Assembly (NCBI GenBank): GCA_947166405.1
Contig: CAMVEA010000001.1
Location: forward strand, 1-64,000
Origin: an uncultured Candidatus Saccharibacteria bacterium
Lineage (GTDB): Bacteria > Patescibacteriota > Saccharimonadia > Saccharimonadales > Saccharimonadaceae
Direction: 5' to 3'
DNA length: 64,000 nt
Shown here: one piece after another, positions 62,392-64,000 of the stretch
Numbering within the stretch: the stretch's first letter is position 1
Layout of the letters: every line of letters starts with the position of its first letter
Position numbers and translations under genes: made by a program
Notes under the pieces: generated by a model
Told to the model about the DNA's origin: nothing
The model's input: only the letters and a program-made list of their open reading frames with translations
Database searches by the model: none

Positions 62392-63637
62392 ATGCTATAA
62401 TCCCCCCACCTAGACAAATCTCTCCATCATATAGCACCGCAGACTGCCCCGAGGCGGGGCGTTTAATCTTCTCATCGAAATGTAGTACTTCTCCATCAAA
62501 TTTCACAGGGATGAGTGGCGCCCGATGCCGTAGGCGAACTTGGATCTCGTGTGAAGGCAATTCGGATGGTACTTTCTGAGGGCTTCCGGAGGTTACGACC
62601 GAGGTATGAGGGGCGCTTTCCCCGTAACGACGGGCGAAAGCGACCCCGTCCCGAAGAAAGTCGCCATCGAATTGCCTTAATAGAATGTCGCGAAGCCTCA
62701 GTTCATCCGTCCACAGCTCATCACTGTTTAGGTTCTTCGACACATACACGATATTATTTGCGACGTCTTTCTTGACGACATAGTACGGTAGCCCGCCCGA
62801 AATATACAGCCCATGCCTTTGTCCAATAGTATAGAACACAGCCCCCTCGTGATATCCCAGTACTCGATTGGACTCAATTTCACGAATCTCTCCAGGCTGG
62901 ATATCGATGTATTCCTTCAAGAAATCCTTCATCCCCACCTCACCCACAAAGCACACCCCCATCGACTCTTTTTTATAAGCATTATGTAGCCCTCGCTCCT
63001 TAGCGAGCTTCTTCACATCGGGTTTCATCATTCCGCCAATCGGAAACAACGTATGCGCCAAAGCTTCCTCCGAAATACGATACAGGAAATACGTCTGGTC
63101 CTTATTCTCGTCTGTAGCCCTCAGCAATGCTGGGAGCGAGAATACCCGTTGTTCTCGGAACGCTCCCTCGCGCCCGTCGTTACGGGGCTCGGTCGCTCCG
63201 TATTTTCCCCGTCGGAAAATATGCTCCTCGAACAAGGGTATTTCTCGCTCCACTCTTGCGTAATGCCCTGTGGCGATAAAATCAGCCCCAGCCGCCATAG
63301 CTTTTTCATAAAACAGCTTGAATTTAATCTCTTGATTACACATTACGTCCGGATTCGGCGTATTCCCGCGACGAAACTCATCAAGCATATAATCCACTAC
63401 CTTATCATGATATGCCTCCTCAAAATCCCACACAAGAAAATCAATCCCAAGCTTCACTGCCACACGCTTTGCATCAGCGAGATCCTCCGCCCACGGACAC
63501 TTCATCCCAGGCAGGTCTCGCGACCAGTTTTTCATATATACTCCCACCACGCGATAGCCTTGTTCCAACAACAACATCGCCGCTACCGACGAATCCACCC
63601 CGCCACTCATCCCCACATATACTGTTTTCATAACCAT
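62390..63637 (-). CDS. mnmA: tRNA-specific 2-thiouridylase MnmA with two in-frame palindromic-element insertions
   Basis: MKTVYVGMSGGVDSSVAAMLLLEQGYRVVGVYMKNW...PNPDVMCNQEIKFKLFYEKAMAAGADFIATGHYARVE...ENKDQTYFLYRI...MGVCFVGEVGMKDFLKEYI. Confidence 0.95.
   Translation of the reverse strand: MVMKTVYVGMSGGVDSSVAAMLLLEQGYRVVGVYMKNWSRDLPGMKCPWAEDLADAKRVAVKLGIDFLVWDFEEAYHDKVVDYMLDEFRRGNTPNPDVMCNQEIKFKLFYEKAMAAGADFIATGHYARVEREIPLFEEHIFRRGKYGATEPRNDGREGAFREQRVFSLPALLRATDENKDQTYFLYRISEEALAHTLFPIGGMMKPDVKKLAKERGLHNAYKKESMGVCFVGEVGMKDFLKEYIDIQPGEIREIESNRVLGYHEGAVFYTIGQRHGLYISGGLPYYVVKKDVANNIVYVSKNLNSDELWTDELRLRDILLRQFDGDFLRDGVAFARRYGESAPHTSVVTSGSPQKVPSELPSHEIQVRLRHRAPLIPVKFDGEVLHFDEKIKRPASGQSAVLYDGEICLGGGIIA
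62554..62678 (+). mobile_element. Intragenic palindromic element, divergent copy mnmA-2 (opposite orientation to the other copies relative to the gene)
   Basis: AAGGCAATTCG (62554-62564)/CGAATTGCCTT (62668-62678); shares core CCCCGTAACGACGGGCG with the obg-2 and mnmA-1 copies. Confidence 0.7.
63132..63250 (-). mobile_element. Intragenic palindromic element, copy mnmA-1
   Basis: Minus strand GGAGCGAGAAATACCCTTGTTCGAGGAGCATATTTTCCGACGGGGAAAATACGGAGCGACCGAGCCCCGTAACGACGGGCGCGAGGGAGCGTTCCGAGAACAACGGGTATTCTCGCTCC; homologous to the obg copies. Confidence 0.85.
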
Positions 63638-63663
63638 ATTATATCATTTTTTCACCATATTTT

Positions 63664-64000
63664 CTAGAAAAACCAACTATGGCTTGCCTTAATTCCAGAC
63701 AGCCTATCCCACTCAGCTTTCACAACATCGTTGATTACTCGAGCCGCTTCGTGTATCTGTGCCTCGTCATTGGTCTCGCCGAGAGTTAGCCTAAGCGACC
63801 CTGCAATCTGCGAGTCCGACAGTCCAATAGCCGCCAACACATGCGACCTCACGCCCTTAGACGCCGCGCACGCCGCCCCAGTCGCCACATACACCCCCCG
63901 CTCTTCAAGAAGGAACACCAAACGTTCCGCATCTATACCATTATAGCACAAAACCACGAAATTGTCAAGACAGTGCTTACGGTTAATCAACTCGTACCCT
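63664..64000 (-). CDS. Cysteine desulfurase, C-terminal part (partial, runs off the right edge)
   Basis: NGIDAERLVFLLEERGVYVATGAACAASKGVRSHVLAAIGLSDSQIAGSLRLTLGETN; frame stays open to the window edge. Confidence 0.85.
   Translation of the reverse strand, partial: GYELINRKHCLDNFVVLCYNGIDAERLVFLLEERGVYVATGAACAASKGVRSHVLAAIGLSDSQIAGSLRLTLGETNDEAQIHEAARVINDVVKAEWDRLSGIKASHSWFF

Overview
The window reads as a low-GC Patescibacteria/CPR genome, most like Saccharibacteria (TM7), using the standard genetic code. This placement is inferred from gene content, surface proteins, and a short UvrC and AlaRS; no search was run. The left 20 kb is accessory: a partial giant VWA/Cna-B adhesin, an FISUMP-type surface protein, low-complexity and beta-helix surface proteins, a type III restriction-modification operon, a DUF4417-type three-gene cassette, an HNH nuclease, and an ImmA/HTH pair. 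The rest is mostly housekeeping: secG, uvrC, eno, a gap-rpiB-rpe-sugar kinase operon, rpsL/rpsG, tig, iscS/iscU-like genes, rsmD, recG, trmD, a Sua5-family gene, obg, a RuvX-MltG fusion, a histidine kinase/response regulator pair, alaS and mnmA, plus one tRNA-Leu and several orphan genes. The most interesting signal is a family of GC-rich palindromic elements of about 115-130 bp inserted in frame inside conserved genes: two copies in obg and two in mnmA. A different, longer palindromic insertion lies in trmD. Three of the copies (two obg, one mnmA) are near-identical but differ by compensatory base changes that preserve their stems. They are read in different frames in different host genes, and five of six frames of the obg-1 copy are stop-free. 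This resembles the Rickettsia palindromic elements in concept, but the sequence is not one I recognise. Other candidates are an unassigned ncRNA with its own consensus promoter and terminator (45766-45922), a structured inverted-repeat region upstream of the type III mod gene, a three-way-junction element between recG and rsmD, and an attenuator-like leader upstream of the DUF4417 cassette.
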